Part shown: piece after piece, positions 62,401 through 64,000 of the stretch
Layout of the letters: each line of letters starts with the position of its first letter
Numbering within the stretch: the first letter of the stretch is position 1
Assembly: GCF_947492405.1 (NCBI RefSeq)
Contig: NZ_CANLMP010000003.1
Span: forward strand, 62,001-126,000
Reading direction: 5' to 3'
DNA: 64,000 nucleotides
DNA from: an uncultured Aquimarina sp.
GTDB taxonomy: Bacteria > Bacteroidota > Bacteroidia > Flavobacteriales > Flavobacteriaceae
Notes under the pieces: model-generated
Seen by the model: only the letters and a program-made list of their open reading frames with translations
What the model was told of the DNA's origin: nothing
Databases searched by the model: none
Translations under genes and position numbers: made by a program

Positions 62401-62540
62401 ACTTCTAAAGAAGATTTAGGAAGCCCTTGTTGGTCAAAATCTTTTACTTTTTTCCAATCGTTTTGATAGTTGTCTTGAGCCATCATATAATTTAGGTTTG
62501 TAATAAAGAGTATGAAAACAAGAATGATATATTTTTTCAT
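56445..62540 (-). CDS. Alpha-2-macroglobulin family protein (large, exported)
   Basis: A 2031-residue exported protein with a signal peptide and no lipobox. The MG2-type start block is SFLFTDRSIYRPGQTVYFKGIMMESVGKEDPKVV, the A2M core is FFFPKLTTDAEGNVSFNFTAPEALTKWKLQLLAHT, and YPYECAEQTFSRYYA holds the putative thioester Cys1483 and Gln1486 (CAEQ; CGEQ in most). The C-terminus (YLPKGVYVFEYDLRVNNKGDF) is a bait-like domain of this group. It probably traps foreign proteases outside the cell. It is the last gene before mpl. The upstream spacer (62541-62873) shows only promoter-like AT sequence. Confidence 0.92.
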   Translation of the reverse strand: MKKYIILVFILFITNLNYMMAQDNYQNDWKKVKDFDQQGLPKSSLEVVEMIHTNAKKANNTNQITKALLYKAKYNLVLEENAQLNIIKEFKSEIENSEFPRRNILESILANLYWQYFQEHRWQFYNRTKTSEKVDAEDFRTWDLETLFEEIHLYYQKSLDNGLLAQQTDLAEFNDILSLSNDSKIYRPTLFDFLSHNGLAFYKTSETNITKPAYAFEINSPDYLKSYEEFSRLNITTKDSLSLQFHALKIYQNLINFHKRDKQPDALIEVNIERLKFIHDNAVFNDKQDLLLAAFISEKEKHQNNASSTLYDYEIAALYQTQAATYIPTENETHRWTLQKALKVCEKAIAKYPKSRGANNCAYLKDQILQKQLNSIKLENYIPINKPSKILVNYRNLELLYFKVLKVKQSQLKSFQEIYKDKEKIAFLNKLSVVNSWSSTIRDEKDYQNHTTEIAVPELEQGSYIIVGSTKKDLSEEHTFSFGNLQVTNITLVENKTASETKFQIIDRNNGDPIPKAIIKLVSKNGRNSLNQTLTTDEKGEASFSKEGYYYNVLATVSKETDKAYFSGLYLNQYTGSNRPDISIRQTSFLFTDRSIYRPGQTVYFKGIMMESVGKEDPKVVANSPTYAKLIDVNGQEVKLLNFTTNEYGSFTGEFILPSSGLTGNYSIQTNNYNSISFSVEEYKRPKFETKFNPVTETYKINDSIKVTGTATAYAGSNITDAKVVYRVYRQVQYPRWCYWFPRNRTEEQEITHGETKTNDTGEYNITFAALPDKSVSKDNQPIFTYKVTADVTDINGETRSTTTYVNVGYHALTASINIIPKIDKNKKDNTLSIITQNLNNEFIANSGTIKIHKLQAPDCPLRTRPWKAPDYNSFTKEEFKKLFPHDAYSNEDDFRSWEKGNIVFNKNYNTTASNGTEKGTQELSLENIKKWETGSYIVELDTKDKFGQKVKDIKYITVFDQSDNTISDNKLFEITTNKSTYSIGDEVILKLSSGSEDITITVDIEKNQKVIETKLIKLSNNSKTIKIPVNKEDLGGFAVTYSFANYNAYQSGTLPIAVPYEPTELTIETKTFRDKLQPGQKETWSFTVKGPKGDKVTAELLASMYDVSLDQFRPHQWYFNPINRPIYYSYSQRKAARSFTQGNFNIHNGYTRNTGFYYQGYDQLNWFGLYFGQSYRYNSFGSQKRMRMSKSAPAPMASMEMVAEDAEMEEVAIAGSAMKEENKADSLDRAENKSNTKDKKEEPSLEGVKIRKNLQETAFFFPKLTTDAEGNVSFNFTAPEALTKWKLQLLAHTKELNAGTQVLETVTQKELMILPNPPRFLREGDKITLSSKVSNISTKDLIGIIELQLIDALTGKSIDSDLQNTNIRQDFSVKAAGNTNVSWELQIPDNVQTVQYKIIAKAGDFSDGEQNVLPVLSNRMMVTETLPMWIRSNQTKTFTLDKLKDNSSTTLKNHKLTLEMTSNPAWYAVQALPYLMEYPYECAEQTFSRYYANSLASHIANSNPRIQEVFNQWKNTDALLSNLEKNQELKSLIIQETPWLRDAQSETEQKKRIALLFDLNKMNNELQSALNKLQQVQFNSGAFPWFKGGRENRYITQHIAAGFGHLKKLEVTKFESKTQHMVQKAVRYLDQEFVKEYKELKKYCERNKIDINKDHLSYTQTHYLYMRSFFSDIKRAKNTNEAWEYYMGQSKKYWLNRSLYSQGMLALILHRNNDTTTATKIIRSLDEKSITSEELGMYWKSNTASWYWYQAPIETQALMIEVFTEIEQEPKKTEIVDNLKVWLLKNKQTNRWKTTKATTEAVYALLLQGSDWLSVTDMVEIVLGDKKIDPNQMGDVKVEAGTGYFKTSWNGNEIKEDMATAKITKKGKGIAWGALYWQYFENLDKITSAETPLKLKKKLFLKKNTDTGEEITEITNKTKLQLGDLVRVRIELRSDRTMEFVHMKDMRASGLEPINVISQYKYQDGLGYYESTKDASTNFFFDYLPKGVYVFEYDLRVNNKGDFSNGITTIQSMYAPEFSSHSEGVRVKVE

Positions 62541-62873
62541 CTGTTTGATTTTTTGTGTTTGTTAAAACAATAATACAAGTCCTATACCAATATTTATTGA
62601 ATAAAAAACTTGAATAAAGTAAATAACTATATAAAGCTACATAATTGCAACGATAAATTAGGGAAAACCTTATTTTGTTTAGTGAAATAGGTTAGTTTTT
62701 GAGTGTGAGAATTCTTGGTTGGACAAGACGATATTAGTGAGAGATGGCTTTACAAGATTGGTTGATTGAAAAAAATAAATTTCGAAAATTAATAAGCTTT
62801 TGTTTTATCGTAAATCATAATTCTTACTTCACAATTAATTTTATCTTTACTCTTTCTAATCAAGAATATAATT

Positions 62874-64000
62874 ATGCGTGTACATTTTATTGCTATAGGA
62901 GGTAGTGCTATGCACAATCTTGCTATGGCGTTGCATCAAAAGGGAGATCAGGTAACCGGAAGTGATGATGTGATTTTCGAACCTTCAAAATCAAGATTAG
63001 ATCGATATGGATTATTACCCGAAGTATTTGGTTGGGATCCCAAAAAGATTACAGAAGATATTGATGCTATTATTCTTGGAATGCATGCCAAGGAGGATAA
63101 TCCAGAATTAAATAAAGCACAGGAATTAGGGTTGAAAATATACTCGTATCCAGAATTTTTGTATGAACAATCTAAGAATAAAACGCGAGTAGTAATTGGT
63201 GGTTCTCATGGTAAAACTACCATAACTTCTATGATCTTACATGTATTGCATTATCACGAAAAGGAAGTGGATTATATGGTGGGTGCTCAATTGGAAGGTT
63301 TTGATACTATGGTACACCTAACAGAAGATAATGATTTTATGGTTCTAGAAGGTGATGAATATCTTTCTTCTCCTATAGACAGAAGACCTAAATTTCACCT
63401 ATATCAACCCAATATTGCATTGATAAGTGGTATCGCCTGGGATCATATTAATGTATTTCCAACATTTGATAATTATGTAGAACAGTTTCAGGTTTTTGTG
63501 GACAGTATTGTTCGTGGAGGAAGTATAAACTATAATGCAGAAGATCCTGAAGTAGTTAAAGTGGTTGAAAACTCAGAAAATCAGATCCGTAAAATACCAT
63601 ATACTACACCAGAATATAGAGTAGATAATGGAGAAACTTTATTGCATACTCCAGAAGGGGAGATGCCTATTGAGGTTTTTGGAGCGCATAATTTAAGTAA
63701 TTTGGCTGGTGCTAAATGGATTTGCCAGCATATGGGAATTGATGAAGATGAGTTTTATGAGGCTATTGCATCTTTTACTGGAGCTTCTAAAAGGTTGGAG
63801 AAAATTGCAGAGAGTTCTAATGCTGTTGCTTATAAGGATTTTGCACATAGTCCGTCAAAAGTAAGTGCAACAACCAATGCGGTTAAGGAGCAATATAAAG
63901 ATAGACAAGTAGTTGCTTGTCTTGAGTTACATACATATAGTAGCCTTAATGCGGAGTTTTTAAAGGAATATGAGGGGGCACTAAATGCTGCTGATGAGGC
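62874..64000 (+). CDS. mpl: UDP-N-acetylmuramate:L-Ala-gamma-D-Glu-meso-DAP ligase, 5' part
   Basis: The gene runs off the right edge after 375 codons. MRVHFIAIGGSAMHNLAMAL is the start typical of Mpl, RVVIGGSHGKTTITSM is the ATP-binding P-loop, and LEGDEYLSSPIDRRPKFHLYQPNIALISGIAWDHINVFPTF is the Mur ligase signature. FTGASKRLEKI and DFAHSPSKV continue the central domain. Mpl reattaches the murein tripeptide to UDP-MurNAc during wall recycling. It is divergent from the alpha-2-macroglobulin gene. Confidence 0.95.
   Translation, partial: MRVHFIAIGGSAMHNLAMALHQKGDQVTGSDDVIFEPSKSRLDRYGLLPEVFGWDPKKITEDIDAIILGMHAKEDNPELNKAQELGLKIYSYPEFLYEQSKNKTRVVIGGSHGKTTITSMILHVLHYHEKEVDYMVGAQLEGFDTMVHLTEDNDFMVLEGDEYLSSPIDRRPKFHLYQPNIALISGIAWDHINVFPTFDNYVEQFQVFVDSIVRGGSINYNAEDPEVVKVVENSENQIRKIPYTTPEYRVDNGETLLHTPEGEMPIEVFGAHNLSNLAGAKWICQHMGIDEDEFYEAIASFTGASKRLEKIAESSNAVAYKDFAHSPSKVSATTNAVKEQYKDRQVVACLELHTYSSLNAEFLKEYEGALNAADE

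Noticed and set aside
1..64000. tRNA, rRNA, CRISPR and IS elements
   Set aside because: No cloverleaf-like sequence, no regular direct-repeat spacer array and no transposase frame were found.

Overview
The window looks like chromosomal DNA of a marine flavobacterium (Bacteroidota, Flavobacteriaceae). The evidence is an AT-rich composition, TAnnTTTG promoter boxes, weak ribosome-binding sites, a type IX secretion C-terminal domain, Bacteroidota lipoprotein signals (SCxx), an hpt-adk gene fusion, CarboxypepD_reg-like proteins and part of a PL6 alginate-lyase-type gene at the left edge. The genus cannot be fixed from sequence alone; an Aquimarina-like organism would fit.

Layout. 0-5.2 kb (mostly + strand): the 5' end of a polysaccharide lyase with a FadR/GntR-type operator upstream, an SH3-domain secreted protein, a decayed and an intact copy of a DUF3010 gene flanking an FKBP lipoprotein, a DnaQ/GIY-YIG fusion nuclease and an alpha/beta hydrolase. 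5.3-10.2 kb: gcvP, a UbiA-like membrane protein, and an ECF sigma factor followed by two small zinc-finger anti-sigma-like proteins, one of which has lost ligands. 10.4-14.9 kb: a seven-gene minus-strand operon (three small membrane proteins, a SAM methyltransferase, another membrane protein, a YfcH-type epimerase and a SRPBCC protein) next to a GbsR-type regulator. Near-identical palindromes lie in both promoters. 15-22 kb: housekeeping genes (M3 peptidase, purE, purK, hpt-adk, obgE) and two probable structured small RNAs between the peptidase and purE. 22-35 kb: accessory metabolism and envelope genes, including one with a C-terminal nonsense codon.

The most interesting part is 36-56 kb. 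Here unrelated, mostly single-gene units, all on the minus strand, are separated by 70-180 bp imperfect inverted repeats that begin at or inside the stop codon of one gene and end just before the start of the next. They behave like integron attC sites. In three cassettes the 7-9 bp just upstream of the gene is the exact complement of the 7-9 bp at the start of the repeat downstream of the same gene, as cassette integration predicts. No integrase is present, so this is best described as a cluster of attC sites lacking an integrase (CALIN) or part of a larger chromosomal integron. Cassette genes include a Clp_N-only protein, a RibD-type reductase, methyltransferase, WYL regulator plus GyrI-like protein, TPR lipoprotein and several unrecognised proteins. 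A 4 kb block inside it (ZIP transporter, NTF2-like protein, alcohol dehydrogenase, Crp/Fnr regulator with FNR-like boxes) looks like ordinary chromosomal DNA.

The right end holds a 2031-residue alpha-2-macroglobulin homologue and the 5' part of mpl (murein tripeptide ligase). No tRNA, rRNA, CRISPR array or complete insertion sequence was seen.
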